NCBI GenBank assembly: GCA_050733935.1
Contig: JBOHUC010000029.1
Coordinates: 1 to 50,921, forward strand
DNA length: 50,921 nt
Direction of reading: 5' to 3'
Origin: JBOHUC01 sp050733935
Lineage (GTDB): Bacteria; Eisenbacteria; RBG-16-71-46; DASYSL01
Below are positions 9,666-18,945 of the stretch, one piece after another. The position numbers and the translations under genes were made by a program. Within the stretch, counting starts at the first letter, position 1; every line of letters starts with the position of its first letter. Under the pieces are notes generated by a model. That model saw only the letters and a program-made list of their open reading frames with translations, did no database searches and had not been told where the DNA came from.

Positions 9666-11207
9666 CTAGGTTGTCGCCATCGAGGGTTCCGGCTTCTTCA
9701 CTTCGGCACCGGTTGTCGCGCCCAGTGTGTTCTGCGTTTCCCGGGCCTTCTCGAGCGCCTGATCGATGCTGAAGCTCGCCGGCCTCTGGCGCGGCGGGAA
9801 CTCCTGGAACGTCTTCAGGAACTCGCCGACGATGGCCTGCGCCGGCACCAACAGGAACGTTCGGTCCGCCAGCCACTTGGCATAGAACACCGACGCATCC
9901 TCGCTGGCCCGCTCGAAGGGATCGGTCCGCAGGTTGTAGAGATTCGGCGCGCGGAGGGGCACGAGGGGCTCGCGCCAGACGTCGAATCCGTGGGCGCGCT
10001 GGGTCATGAACTCGACCTTCCAGTTGCCGGCACGCAACGCCATCAGGTCACCGTCATCGCTCCAGTATAGGAAGGCCTTGCGCGGGTCCTCCTTCACCTC
10101 CCCCTTGAAGAAGGGCAGCAGGTTGTAGCCGTCGATGTGGACCTTGAACGTCTTGTTGCCGAGCTTGAGGCCCTTCTTGAGCTTCGCGACGATGTCGGGG
10201 TCGCCGCCGGCCGCGGCCAGCGTCGGCAGCATGTCCTGGTGCGTGAAGATCTCGTTGGAGACCGTCCCCGGCTTGAGGACGCCGGGCCAGCGGATCGCGC
10301 ACGGCACGCGCCACCCGCCCTCGTAGTTCGTGTCCTTCTCGCCGCGGAACGGGGTCGTCCCACCGTCGGGCCAGCTCATGACTTCGGCGCCGTTGTCGGT
10401 CGAATACATGACGATCGTGTTCTCGGTGATCCCGAGCTGGTCGAGCTTGTCGAGCAGCTTGCCGACGTGTCCGTCGTGCTCCACCATTCCGTCGGGATAG
10501 ACACCGAGCCCCGTCTTGCCCTCGGACTCCTTCTTCAGGTGGGTCCAGATGTGCATGCGGGTCGAGTTCCACCATACGAAGAACGGTTTGCCGTCGGCGT
10601 GGGCCTTGTCGATGAACTTGAGGCTCGCATTGAGGAACTCCTCGTCCACCGTCTCCATGCGCTTCTTCGTCAGCGGCCCGGTGTCCTCGATCTTCTGCGT
10701 GCCGTCCGGATTGGCCCAGCTGTGCAGCACGCCGCGTGGACCGAACTTCTTCCGGAACTCGGGATCCTTCGGATAGTCCGCGTTCTCCGGCTCCTCTTCG
10801 GCGTTCAGGTGGTAAAGGTTCCCGAAGAACTCGTCGAAGCCGTGCACCGTCGGCAGGAACTCGTCGCGATCGCCGAGATGGTTCTTGCCGAACTGACCGG
10901 TGGTGTATCCCAGCGACTTCATGACATCTGCAATCGTGGGATCCTCGGGCTGCAGGCCCAGCGGGGAGCCCGGCAACCCGACCTTGGTCAGGCCGGTGCG
11001 GATGGGCGACTGTCCGGTGATGAACGACGCACGCCCCGCGGTACAGCTCTGCTGGCCGTACCAGTCGGTGAACATCGTGCCTTCCTTCGCGACACGATCG
11101 ATGTTGGGCGTCCGATATCCCATGATGCCGTGGTTGTAAGCGCTGACATTGAACCAGCCAATGTCGTCCCCCCAGATGATGAGAATGTTCGGCTTGTTCG
11201 TGGGCAT
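9666..11207 (-). CDS. Arylsulfatase (formylglycine-dependent, Cys-type)
   Basis: This 513-residue protein begins with the alkaline-phosphatase-superfamily N-terminus (ILIIWGDDIGWFNVSAYNHG, where the adjacent aspartates bind calcium). It has the sulfatase activation motif C-T-A-G-R in QQSCTAGRASFITGQ near residue 57. The Cys of C-x-A-x-R is converted to formylglycine in the family. Further family features are GKNHLGD, STDNGAE with a nearby GGTTPFRGEK, and a C-terminal beta domain. No maturation enzyme (FGE or anSME) is in the window, so it must be encoded elsewhere. The start at 11207 was chosen because AGAGGAGG lies nine bases upstream and the conserved domain begins at once. The open frame continues to 11435, but that extension has no domain features. 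No signal peptide is seen, so it is probably cytoplasmic. The substrate is unknown. Confidence 0.9.
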   Translation of the reverse strand: MPTNKPNILIIWGDDIGWFNVSAYNHGIMGYRTPNIDRVAKEGTMFTDWYGQQSCTAGRASFITGQSPIRTGLTKVGLPGSPLGLQPEDPTIADVMKSLGYTTGQFGKNHLGDRDEFLPTVHGFDEFFGNLYHLNAEEEPENADYPKDPEFRKKFGPRGVLHSWANPDGTQKIEDTGPLTKKRMETVDEEFLNASLKFIDKAHADGKPFFVWWNSTRMHIWTHLKKESEGKTGLGVYPDGMVEHDGHVGKLLDKLDQLGITENTIVMYSTDNGAEVMSWPDGGTTPFRGEKDTNYEGGWRVPCAIRWPGVLKPGTVSNEIFTHQDMLPTLAAAGGDPDIVAKLKKGLKLGNKTFKVHIDGYNLLPFFKGEVKEDPRKAFLYWSDDGDLMALRAGNWKVEFMTQRAHGFDVWREPLVPLRAPNLYNLRTDPFERASEDASVFYAKWLADRTFLLVPAQAIVGEFLKTFQEFPPRQRPASFSIDQALEKARETQNTLGATTGAEVKKPEPSMATT

Positions 11208-11703
11208 GGGATGCATCCTCCTCTTCCTGACGTTGCCTTCCTGGGGTACTGCAGCACTGTCACCGTCTTGATGTGGGCCTGGTTTCTCCAATCGGACTGC
11301 CGATCGGGATGGGCGAAGGGGCTTCCACGGAAGCATGCGCAACGACCGTGCGCGGTCTGGTCCTGCGGACTCCGGGGAGGGGGCACGAGGGCGGACCACC
11401 TTGTTCCGGCAAGCGCGCGCGGGGCGTGCACGCAAAGGGGATCATACGCCCGGCCTCGCGGGACACGACCCGTCCCGTGTACCGACGGATCGATCACGCG
11501 CACGCGAGCCATTCCCCGGCCGCGTGAAAGATCGACCTCAACGCGCTTGGGGGCAGTCAAATGGAAGGGCGCCCCGTTCCATGGGAGGAAAATCGGGCCC
11601 CGCGACGAGCGAGGCCGGAGGCCCGGGGACAACGGCATTGACGGACAGTTGGCCAGTCGAAGGAGGCGATTCTGCGCACGGAAACACGGCGCGCGCCGCG
11701 CGA
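11208..11703. other. 496-bp non-coding interval before the sulfatase
   Basis: No convincing gene is present. The interval carries the sulfatase Shine-Dalgarno (AGGAAGAGGAGG just upstream of 11207). It also carries a small inverted repeat, ATGGAA...TTCCAT at 11561-11582, and a 12-bp CG palindrome at 11687-11698 just after the FAD oxidoreductase stop, possibly part of a weak terminator. I could not assign a promoter with confidence. Confidence 0.5.
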
Positions 11704-12918
11704 CTAAGCCGCAACGAGATCCGATGAAGCGCCTGAGTCGAATGCCTGGATCGTCTCGGGCCCTCGGCCCATGACCCGGCTCAGCTCGCGGTGCAGCGCT
11801 CGCACCCGGTCGAGATCCCAATCGAACGAAGCGATGGCATCGGTGACGCCCAGGAGGTCCAACGCAATCCGGTCGCGGGCCGACTGGTACCCCGCAAGAG
11901 CAGCCGGCGTGCCGACGACGATCGCGCGCGCGAGGAGCTCGGCATCACGCAGGGCATCACTGATTCCCTGCGCGGCGATCGGATCGCGGAAGAATCCGGC
12001 ATCGCCGACGAGAGCCCAACCGGACCCCCACGCGCGACGCAGGAACCCGCGCTCTCCGGCGAATCCGCGCAAGGGGAACGCGGGCTTCGTTCGCGCAAGA
12101 CTCCGGGCGAGATCCGGAGTGGACTCATGCAGCACGCGGTCGAACAGCAGCGCGATTCTCCCCGGCGCCTCTTCTCGGAATCGGTCGTCTGGAAGCGACA
12201 CGAACACGCAGGTGAGTCCGCCGTTTGTTGGAATCGCGCCCGCGCTCACGCCCGGACGGTAGTACCAGTGGTATCCGTCGAGGGCGGGATTCGGCCAGTA
12301 GCCGTAGATCACAGCCGCCGCGTGTTGTCCGGCCGCTTCGACGGGACTCCGGACGAGACGAGCGACTCCGGAGTGGATGCCATCCGCACCAATGACCCAA
12401 CGCGCAGTCACCGGACGCACCCCACCGACGGGATCCGCGACGATTGCACCCTGAATCCCTCCCGCCCCGTCCCGCATCAGGTCGACGACCCGAAGTCCGT
12501 GCACGACCCGTGCGCCGGCCGCGCGGGCTGCCGCAGCGAGGATCGGATCGAGCACCGTACGACGGGGCGCCCGCAGCGCATCCACTCCGTCCCGCGCCTG
12601 CACCTCGACGGGAAGCGTCTCGTCTCCATAGTGGAACGTGGCACTTCGGACCGGCGGCGTGCCGGCCGCCTCGATCGCCGGGAGCAGTCCCCAGCGATGG
12701 AGCTGCACGACGCCGGCGCGCATGAGCGCGTGGGTCGAGAGCGTGTCGCTCCCCTCCGCAGTCCGTTCGACCGCGAGCACGCTGAGGCCCTGGCGCGCGA
12801 GGAGCATCGCGGTGGAAGCGCCGGCGGCGCGAGCACCCACCACAACGGCGTCGTAGGAGGATTCCAGATCCTCGAGGCGATTCGATGGCGCGTTCACTCT
12901 CGTTTCCCCTTTCGTCAC
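11704..12918 (-). CDS. FAD-dependent oxidoreductase (aromatic hydroxylase / geranylgeranyl-reductase-like)
   Basis: This is a 404-residue group A flavoprotein. The N-terminal FAD-binding strand-turn-helix is DAVVVGARAAGASTAMLLAR, the G-x-R-x-x-G variant seen in the reductase/monooxygenase branch. The DG motif (VIGADGIHSGVARLV) is near residue 180, and the second FAD contact (LVGDAGFFRDPIAAQGISDA) is near residue 300. It would oxidise or hydroxylate a small organic substrate using NAD(P)H, but the substrate cannot be read from sequence. Translation probably starts at GTG 12918, with AGAGG seven bases upstream. The stop of the OsmC-like gene lies only ten bases before this start, so the two are co-transcribed and likely coupled. 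The pairing with an OsmC-like redox protein hints at oxidative or xenobiotic stress, which is inference. Confidence 0.85.
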   Translation of the reverse strand: MTKGETRVNAPSNRLEDLESSYDAVVVGARAAGASTAMLLARQGLSVLAVERTAEGSDTLSTHALMRAGVVQLHRWGLLPAIEAAGTPPVRSATFHYGDETLPVEVQARDGVDALRAPRRTVLDPILAAAARAAGARVVHGLRVVDLMRDGAGGIQGAIVADPVGGVRPVTARWVIGADGIHSGVARLVRSPVEAAGQHAAAVIYGYWPNPALDGYHWYYRPGVSAGAIPTNGGLTCVFVSLPDDRFREEAPGRIALLFDRVLHESTPDLARSLARTKPAFPLRGFAGERGFLRRAWGSGWALVGDAGFFRDPIAAQGISDALRDAELLARAIVVGTPAALAGYQSARDRIALDLLGVTDAIASFDWDLDRVRALHRELSRVMGRGPETIQAFDSGASSDLVAA

Positions 12919-12928
12919 GTGGTCGCCT

Positions 12929-13513
<585 letters not shown>

Positions 13514-13635
13514 AGCCTGGTCTCCTCGTGCCCCTCGGACCGGGATGGTCGCGATGGGGTCGCGGAGCACTAGGGCACGCGCCGTGCCACGGACAGAACT
13601 CGCCTCAAGCGGTTGTGCTACAGTCTGTTGGGTGT

Positions 13636-13645
13636 CCGTATACGG
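13636..13645. promoter_or_regulatory. CCGTATACGG palindrome in divergent promoter region
   Basis: A perfect 10-bp palindrome sits between the OsmC-like gene and the sigma-54 activator, about 120 bp upstream of the OsmC start and close to the triple repeat described separately. It has the form of a dimeric operator half-site pair. Function is inference. Confidence 0.3.
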
Positions 13646-13660
13646 GTGCGTGCCCGGGTC

Positions 13661-13724
13661 GAGATCTCATCGTTGACGAAATCTCGTCGCACTTGAAGGC
13701 GAGATCTCGTCGCAGTTGGCGAGG
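13661..13724. promoter_or_regulatory. Three direct repeats (GARATCTCRTCG core), likely activator-binding sites
   Basis: Copies begin at 13661 (GAGATCTCATCG), 13678 (GAAATCTCGTCG) and 13701 (GAGATCTCGTCG). The last two agree over about 23 bp, including GCA[C/G]TTG after the core. The core contains the palindrome GAGATCTC. They lie 78-141 bp upstream of the sigma-54 activator ATG and 150-210 bp upstream of the divergent OsmC-like gene. That is the usual placing of upstream activator sequences bound by enhancer-binding proteins. I did not find a good -24/-12 sigma-54 promoter (GG-N10-GC) next to them, so autoregulation by another promoter type is possible. Confidence 0.45.
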
Positions 13725-13801
13725 TTCCTGTCTATGCTCCGGGCCCAGGCCTCGGACGTTCGGGGGCCGCGCTTGGGGTGCAGCCGCACGCGGGAGATCG
13801 C

Positions 13802-15745
13802 ATGGCTGAACAGACAGCGAGACGCATCGACGCGGTGGGCGCGTTGCGGACGGTGGTCGAAGGGACCGCGTCCGAGACGGGCGAGCCGTTCTATCGCGCG
13901 CTCGTTCAGAATCTCGCGCGCGCACTCGACACGCGTGGAGCGTGGATCACCGAGTATCTCCCGGCAGTCGAACGGCTGCGCACGCTCGCGTTCTGGTTCG
14001 GGGACGGCTGGCTCGAGCCGTTCGAGTACGAGTTCACGGGCACGCCGTGCGAGGTCGCGATCCGCGAAGCGCGCATGATTCACATCCCGGCACGTGTCTC
14101 GGACCTCTATCCGGGACCGGCACCCGCGGGCTTTCCCGCCGGCGAAGTGAGCTATCTCGGGATTCCGCTCCTCGACACCGATCGGCGGGTGCTCGGACAC
14201 GTGGGAGTCGTGGACACGAGGTCCATGCCCGACGAGAACGGACTCGTCCCCCTGTTCGAGATCTTTGCGACGCGGGCGGCGGCGGAGATGCGGCGGCTTC
14301 GACTCGAGGGAGAGCTGAGGGACCGGCGCGAGAAGCTCGAGCGTTTGATCGGGAGCACGATGGACGCGATCGTCGAGCTCGACGGCGCTCTTCAAATCAC
14401 GCGCCTTAACAGCGCTGCCGAGAAGACGTTCTCGCGCTCCGGGAGCGAGGTCTTCGGTCAGAGCATCGAGAAACTGCTCGGTTCGGAGAGCGCGCGCCGG
14501 CTCGAGACGCTGGCGCGCGATCTCGACTCGAGGCTCGAGCACGAGCGATCGATGTGGATCCCGGGCGGGCTCATGGCGCAGCCCTCCGGGCAGTCGGAAT
14601 TCCCCGCCGAAGCGACGCTCTCGCGGTTCGAGATGCGAGGCGAGCCGTTCTACACGCTGATCCTTCGCAACGTGAACGAGCGGGCCGAAGCCGAGCGCAC
14701 GATCGAGTCGTTGAGCGCCCGCGCCGAGTACCTGCGGGAGGAGCTCGAGGAGGATCACGGATTCGACGAGATCCTGGGGCGGAGCCCGAGCCTCCGGACC
14801 GCGCTCAAGAGCGTGTCGCAGGTCGCGGCCACGGACGCGACCGTCCTTCTCCTCGGGGAGACCGGAACCGGCAAGGAGCTGTTCGCGCGCGCGATCCACA
14901 ACCGGAGCGCGCGGCATGAGCGACCGCTCATCAAGGTGAACTGTGCCGCGATTCCCGCAGCACTCATCGAAAGCGAGTTCTTCGGACACGAGCGGGGCGC
15001 GTTCACGGGTGCCACGCAGAGACGCGAGGGCCGGTTCGCCCTCGCCGACGGAGGAACGATCTTCCTCGATGAGATCGGAGAGCTTCCGCTCGAGCTCCAA
15101 GGGAAGCTCCTGCGCGTTCTCCAGGAAGGCGAGTTCGAACCGGTCGGCGGATCGCGCACGCGCAAGGTGGACATCCGCGTGCTGGCCGCGACGAACCGCG
15201 ACCTTGAGCAGTGCGTCCGAAGAGGAGCGTTTCGCGAGGATCTGTACTATCGCCTGAGCGTGTTCCCGCTTCGCCTGCCACCGCTTCGGGAGCGTGGCGA
15301 CGACGTGGTGCTGCTCGCGGAAGGCATCCTGAGCCGGCTCTCCCGCCGGATGGCGAAAACCGTCGATCCCCTCTCGCCCGGCGATATCGCAGCGCTCAAG
15401 TCCTACGCTTGGCCCGGCAACGTTCGCGAACTGCGGAACGTGATCGAGCGGGCCCTCATTACGGCGCACGGGCGTACGATCCACCTCGAACGCGTTCTGC
15501 CCGTCGACAGCGGAGCGCTAGAAGACTCGGCCGTAGCAGCCACCGCGATGGCCGACCCGGCCAGTGAGGTCTTGAGTGCCCGGCGGATGCGCGAAATCGA
15601 TCGCGCGAACATGCTCGCCGCGCTCGAGCGGAGCGGTTGGCGCGTCGGAGGCGGAGGCGGAGCGGCCGACCTTCTCGGCCTCCAGCCGTCCACGTTCAAG
15701 TCCCGGATGAAGGCCCTCGGGATCGAGCGTCCGCGAAAGGCCTGA
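13802..15745 (+). CDS. Sigma-54-dependent transcriptional activator with GAF and PAS sensor domains
   Basis: This is a 647-residue enhancer-binding protein. An N-terminal GAF-like domain (about 25-165) is followed by a PAS-like domain (about 175-295) and a short coil. The AAA+ domain (about 322-545) has Walker A GETGTGKE near 352, the sigma-54 contact loop GAFTGA near 399, Walker B TIFLDEIGELP and the arginine-finger region FREDLYYRLSVFPLRLPPLR. A Fis-type HTH at about 600-645 ends in LGLQPSTFKSRMKALGIERP. It has no receiver domain, so it is probably switched directly by a ligand or redox signal bound to GAF/PAS. Start ATG 13802 has GGGAG at good spacing; an upstream GTG at 13778 is less likely. 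The repeats at 13661-13724 are candidate binding sites. Probable targets are its own gene and the divergent OsmC/FAD pair. Confidence 0.92.
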   Translation: MAEQTARRIDAVGALRTVVEGTASETGEPFYRALVQNLARALDTRGAWITEYLPAVERLRTLAFWFGDGWLEPFEYEFTGTPCEVAIREARMIHIPARVSDLYPGPAPAGFPAGEVSYLGIPLLDTDRRVLGHVGVVDTRSMPDENGLVPLFEIFATRAAAEMRRLRLEGELRDRREKLERLIGSTMDAIVELDGALQITRLNSAAEKTFSRSGSEVFGQSIEKLLGSESARRLETLARDLDSRLEHERSMWIPGGLMAQPSGQSEFPAEATLSRFEMRGEPFYTLILRNVNERAEAERTIESLSARAEYLREELEEDHGFDEILGRSPSLRTALKSVSQVAATDATVLLLGETGTGKELFARAIHNRSARHERPLIKVNCAAIPAALIESEFFGHERGAFTGATQRREGRFALADGGTIFLDEIGELPLELQGKLLRVLQEGEFEPVGGSRTRKVDIRVLAATNRDLEQCVRRGAFREDLYYRLSVFPLRLPPLRERGDDVVLLAEGILSRLSRRMAKTVDPLSPGDIAALKSYAWPGNVRELRNVIERALITAHGRTIHLERVLPVDSGALEDSAVAATAMADPASEVLSARRMREIDRANMLAALERSGWRVGGGGGAADLLGLQPSTFKSRMKALGIERPRKA

Positions 15746-15839
15746 GTCCATCCCACCAAATCGCTGGACGACACTCCGGCTCGGACGTACTTTCGTTCCT
15801 CCGAAGCCCCATCTCATTCCCGTGGGTCTGAACCTTGTC

Positions 15840-17387
15840 ATGACGAAACCTGTCCGAGGCCCCCGACTCGTTTCTCTCCAGCGCGTGCGTGTCCTCGCAT
15901 GCGCCGCCGCGATCGTGCTTGCCCCCGCGGTCGCGTTTGCTCCTGTGCTCTTTTCTGCCGAGCCCGCCCCGCCCGACGCGGCCTACCGCGACGAAACCGC
16001 GCGCATCGTGGGCGCGGCGATCACGAGCGATCGCGCATGGACCCGCCTCTCCGAGCTGTGTGACGGAATCGGACATCGTCTCTCGGGATCGAAGTCGCTC
16101 GAGCGCGCGGTCGTGTGGGCGCGCGATGCGATGCGGGCGGACGGGCTCGACTCGGTCTGGCTCCAGCCCGTGCGCGTGCCGTACTGGCGACGCGGTCCCA
16201 AGGAGACCGCGGAAATCCTGGGCAAGACGAACCAGCGGCTCGACGTCCTGGCGCTCGGCCGGAGCGTCGGGACGCCGAAAGGCGGTCTCACCGCCCCGGT
16301 TGTCGCGGTCTCGAGCTTTCACGAGCTCAACTCGCTCCCCGCGAGTGCCGTGAAGGGAAAGATCGTCCTCTACGATGTGCCATTCACGAAGTACGGGGAG
16401 ACGGTGCGCTACCGCTCGAACGGCGCCCGGCGCGCCGCCGCGCGCGGCGCGGTCGCCGTCCTCGTGCGCTCCGTGACGCCGACGAGCCTCCGCACGCCCC
16501 ACACGGGAACCACGTCGGCCTATCCGGACAGCTTCCCGAAGATCCCCGCGGCCGCGGTCACGCTCGAGGACGCCGCGATGATCCGGCGCCTGATTGCGCG
16601 CGGGGAGCAGGTGCGCGTGCGGCTCGAGATGCACCCGGACACGCTGCCCTGGGCGCTCTCTCACAACGTGATTGGCGAACTGCGCGGGCGCGAGCGACCG
16701 GAGGAGGTCGTGGTCGTGGGCGGACATCTCGATTCCTGGGACGTGGGCCAGGGAGCGCAGGACGACGGGGGCGGATGTGTCATCAGCATGGAGGCGCTGC
16801 GCCTCCTCAAGGACCTGGGCTTGAGGCCGCGGCGCACGCTTCGCTGCGTGCTGTGGACGAACGAAGAGAACGGCATCGAAGGTGGAAAGGCCTACGCGAA
16901 GGAGTACGGCTCGCGCAACCGGCACGTGGCGGCGATCGAATCCGACGGCGGCGTCGAGCGCCCGGTGGGCTTCAACGTGAGGATGTTCCGCGTCGGCACG
17001 GACTCGACCGACACGACGCGTACGCAGGTTGCGCTCGGTCGCCTCAAGCCGTTCGGACCGCTCCTGGCAGGCATCGGGGCGGGAACGATCGGTGACGCGG
17101 GCGGCGGGGCCGACATCGAACCTCTCATGAAGCTCGGCGTTCCCGGCGTCGAGCACCAGACGACGATGGCGAACTACTTCGACTGGCACCACACGCATGC
17201 GGACATGATGGACAAGGTGGATCCGGTCGAGCTCAGGAAGAACGTGGCGGCGATGGCCGTGATGGCCTACGTGCTCGCCGAGATGCCGGGAACGCTCGCG
17301 GACTCGCCGGCCGTTCCCGCTCAGGCTCCCGGCGCCGCCGCAGGCACCGGCGCCGGAGCGCGTTCCTCGCGGGTGACGAACCAGTAG
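15840..17387 (+). CDS. Secreted M28-family zinc aminopeptidase/carboxypeptidase with PA domain
   Basis: This 515-residue exported protein has a signal peptide (hydrophobic residues about 18-35). A protease-associated insert lies at about 150-270. The M28 zinc ligands are readable: His in GGHLDSWD (about 294), Asp in GAQDDGGG (about 306), the Glu pair in TNEENGIEGG (about 341), Asp in IESDGG, and His in WHHTHADMMD (about 450). The family removes amino-terminal residues or dipeptides from peptides outside the cytoplasm using two zinc ions. No clear RBS supports either the ATG at 15840 or the in-frame GTG at 15822. The ATG gives the more normal signal peptide. The C-terminus is an Ala/Pro/Gly-rich tail whose coding sequence overlaps the convergent MFS gene by 67 bp. 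Confidence 0.9.
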   Translation: MTKPVRGPRLVSLQRVRVLACAAAIVLAPAVAFAPVLFSAEPAPPDAAYRDETARIVGAAITSDRAWTRLSELCDGIGHRLSGSKSLERAVVWARDAMRADGLDSVWLQPVRVPYWRRGPKETAEILGKTNQRLDVLALGRSVGTPKGGLTAPVVAVSSFHELNSLPASAVKGKIVLYDVPFTKYGETVRYRSNGARRAAARGAVAVLVRSVTPTSLRTPHTGTTSAYPDSFPKIPAAAVTLEDAAMIRRLIARGEQVRVRLEMHPDTLPWALSHNVIGELRGRERPEEVVVVGGHLDSWDVGQGAQDDGGGCVISMEALRLLKDLGLRPRRTLRCVLWTNEENGIEGGKAYAKEYGSRNRHVAAIESDGGVERPVGFNVRMFRVGTDSTDTTRTQVALGRLKPFGPLLAGIGAGTIGDAGGGADIEPLMKLGVPGVEHQTTMANYFDWHHTHADMMDKVDPVELRKNVAAMAVMAYVLAEMPGTLADSPAVPAQAPGAAAGTGAGARSSRVTNQ

Positions 17388-18592
17388 ATCGCAAAGCAAG
17401 TTGCCGCAAGTGCCGCGGCCATGAAGAACGCGACTCCCGGGATGTACGGGCGCGACGTCGGAGAAGAGAAGCGCCCGAAGAGCTGCGTCATGAGCACGGG
17501 GCCCACGATCGTGCTCAGCCCGTAGAGGCTTGCGACCGCGCCCTGAAGCTCCCCCTGCGCGTCGTGCGGAATCCGGTGCGACATGAGCGCGTTCGTGTTT
17601 GGCATGACCTGCGCGCCGAAAAACCACGTCGCGAGCCACGCGAACATCATCCAGCTTTGTGTCGCGGTCCCGTATCCGATGTAGCCGACGCCCGCGACGG
17701 CGATGCCGAGGAGCGCCGCACGCCGTTCCCCGAGGCGCGGCGTCAGGTAGCGGAGGAGAACCGCCTGGCTCAGCACCATGACGACACCCGCGAGCGCAAG
17801 CGAGGCGCCGATCAACTGCTCCGACCAGTCGAACCTGAGCTTCGTGTAGTACGTCCACGTCGCCGGCATGACCTGGTGCGCCATCTGCCACAGGAAGAAC
17901 GCGCCCAGGAGTCCCAAGACGACGGGATACTTCCGGATCTGAAGGAGTGTGCCGAGCGGGTTCGCGCGCCGCCAGTTGAACGCGCGACGCTTTCCCGGAG
18001 CGAGCGACTCGGGGAGCACGAAGAAACCGTAGAGGAAGTTGAGGAGGCTCAATCCGGCCGCGAAGAAAAACGGCACGCGCAGTCCGAACCCGCTCAGGAG
18101 CCCGCCGAGAGCGGGCCCCAGGATGAACCCGGCTCCGAAGGCGGCACTGATGAGACCGAAGCTCTGCGCGCGCCGTGCGGGCGGCGTGACGTCGGCGACG
18201 TACGCGTACGCGGGCGTGAACGATGCTCCGGCGATGCCCGCGATTGCCCGCCCGACAAAGAGCCACGCGAGCGTCGGTGCAAAGCCCATGACGATGTAAT
18301 CGAGACCGAGCGCCCCGACCGCCGCGAGCAGCACCGGGCGCCGGCCGAAACGATCGGAGAGGCCTCCGAGGATCGGCGCGCACAGAAACTGAGTGAACGC
18401 GTAGACGAACGCGAGCCACCCGCCGTCGATCGCAACGCGGCTCACCGACTCCCCGGTGAGCTCCATCAGGAGCCGGGGGAAAATCGGGATCACGAGGCCG
18501 AACCCGATCGTGTCGAGGAGGACGGTGATCGCGACGAAGATGAGCGCGTGTTTGCCGGGCGGGCGGCGGGCGAGGGGCGGCATGGCCGCCAT
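17321..18592 (-). CDS. MFS drug efflux transporter, TetA-like 12-TM
   Basis: This 423-residue inner-membrane protein has twelve predicted helices. The first helix, LLDTIGFGLVIPIFPRLL, is typical of the DHA1/TetA group. The inter-helix 2-3 loop has MFS motif A (GGLSDRFGRRPVLL), and helix 5 carries a GFILGPALGG motif C-like antiporter signature. It would export a drug or metabolite in exchange for protons; the substrate is unknown. The start at 18592 was chosen because the upstream extension to 18778 is arginine-rich with no membrane features. A second ATG lies three codons in, and neither has a strong RBS. Its 3' end overlaps the convergent M28 peptidase gene by 67 bp. It is divergent from the ECF sigma factor gene. 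Confidence 0.9.
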   Translation of the reverse strand: MAAMPPLARRPPGKHALIFVAITVLLDTIGFGLVIPIFPRLLMELTGESVSRVAIDGGWLAFVYAFTQFLCAPILGGLSDRFGRRPVLLAAVGALGLDYIVMGFAPTLAWLFVGRAIAGIAGASFTPAYAYVADVTPPARRAQSFGLISAAFGAGFILGPALGGLLSGFGLRVPFFFAAGLSLLNFLYGFFVLPESLAPGKRRAFNWRRANPLGTLLQIRKYPVVLGLLGAFFLWQMAHQVMPATWTYYTKLRFDWSEQLIGASLALAGVVMVLSQAVLLRYLTPRLGERRAALLGIAVAGVGYIGYGTATQSWMMFAWLATWFFGAQVMPNTNALMSHRIPHDAQGELQGAVASLYGLSTIVGPVLMTQLFGRFSSPTSRPYIPGVAFFMAAALAATCFAIYWFVTREERAPAPVPAAAPGA

Positions 18593-18836
18593 TCTAGTCA
18601 GGAAAGTGACCGAAATGGGATCGGGAGCGATCTCGCGACCGCTCCCGTCCACTCGGCGCCCACGGCGGCCAATCCCCCAGAATGGTCCTCCGCGAGCGCC
18701 TGTCCTGGCCAGCACGGCCGAAAGGAGGCGACCAGACCAACCCAGCCGTTCCTGAACCAGCGCGTGCCGGCGATACATTCGCGCCCGGGCAATTCCCGGC
18801 GTGGGAGGCCTGGAGGTTCGTGCCCCCGCGGGCGCT
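18593..18836. other. Divergent intergenic region between MFS and ECF sigma genes
   Basis: No gene is seen in this stretch, which with the adjoining promoter segment forms a 353-bp gap. It contains a perfect 8-bp hairpin, CGGGAGCG...CGCTCCCG (18622-18647, loop of ten), 30 bp upstream of the MFS start on the minus strand. That hairpin could be an operator or attenuator for the transporter. I see no other organised structure. Confidence 0.4.
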
Positions 18837-18903
18837 TCCTGTTACCCGTCCTGTTAGTCTCACTTCCGCCGGGATTGTTACACCGCGATTCCCCTGCTAG
18901 GCT
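18837..18903 (+). promoter_or_regulatory. Candidate promoter and direct repeats upstream of ECF sigma
   Basis: TTGTTA (18875-18880), a 17-bp spacer and TAGGCT (18898-18903) form a fair housekeeping-type promoter about 42 bp before the sigma ATG. Immediately upstream TCCTGTTA occurs twice, at 18837 and 18849 (12-bp period), and GTTAC recurs at 18877. The repeats could be an activator or ECF recognition element. A related GTAAC is present at 19926 upstream of the cupredoxin. Assigned by eye only. Confidence 0.35.
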
Positions 18904-18945
18904 TCCACAGGCATCCCCAGCCGACCCGACACCCGGAGAATTCTC

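Noticed and set aside
11208..11435. N-terminal extension of the sulfatase
   Set aside because: The frame is open, but the extension is Arg/Pro-rich without domain or signal features, and an excellent RBS precedes the internal ATG at 11207.
13700..13760. Sigma-54 or sigma-70 promoter at TTGGCG / TATGCT
   Set aside because: Spacing of the boxes is wrong (about 12 bp) and no GG-N10-GC match exists, so no promoter call was made.
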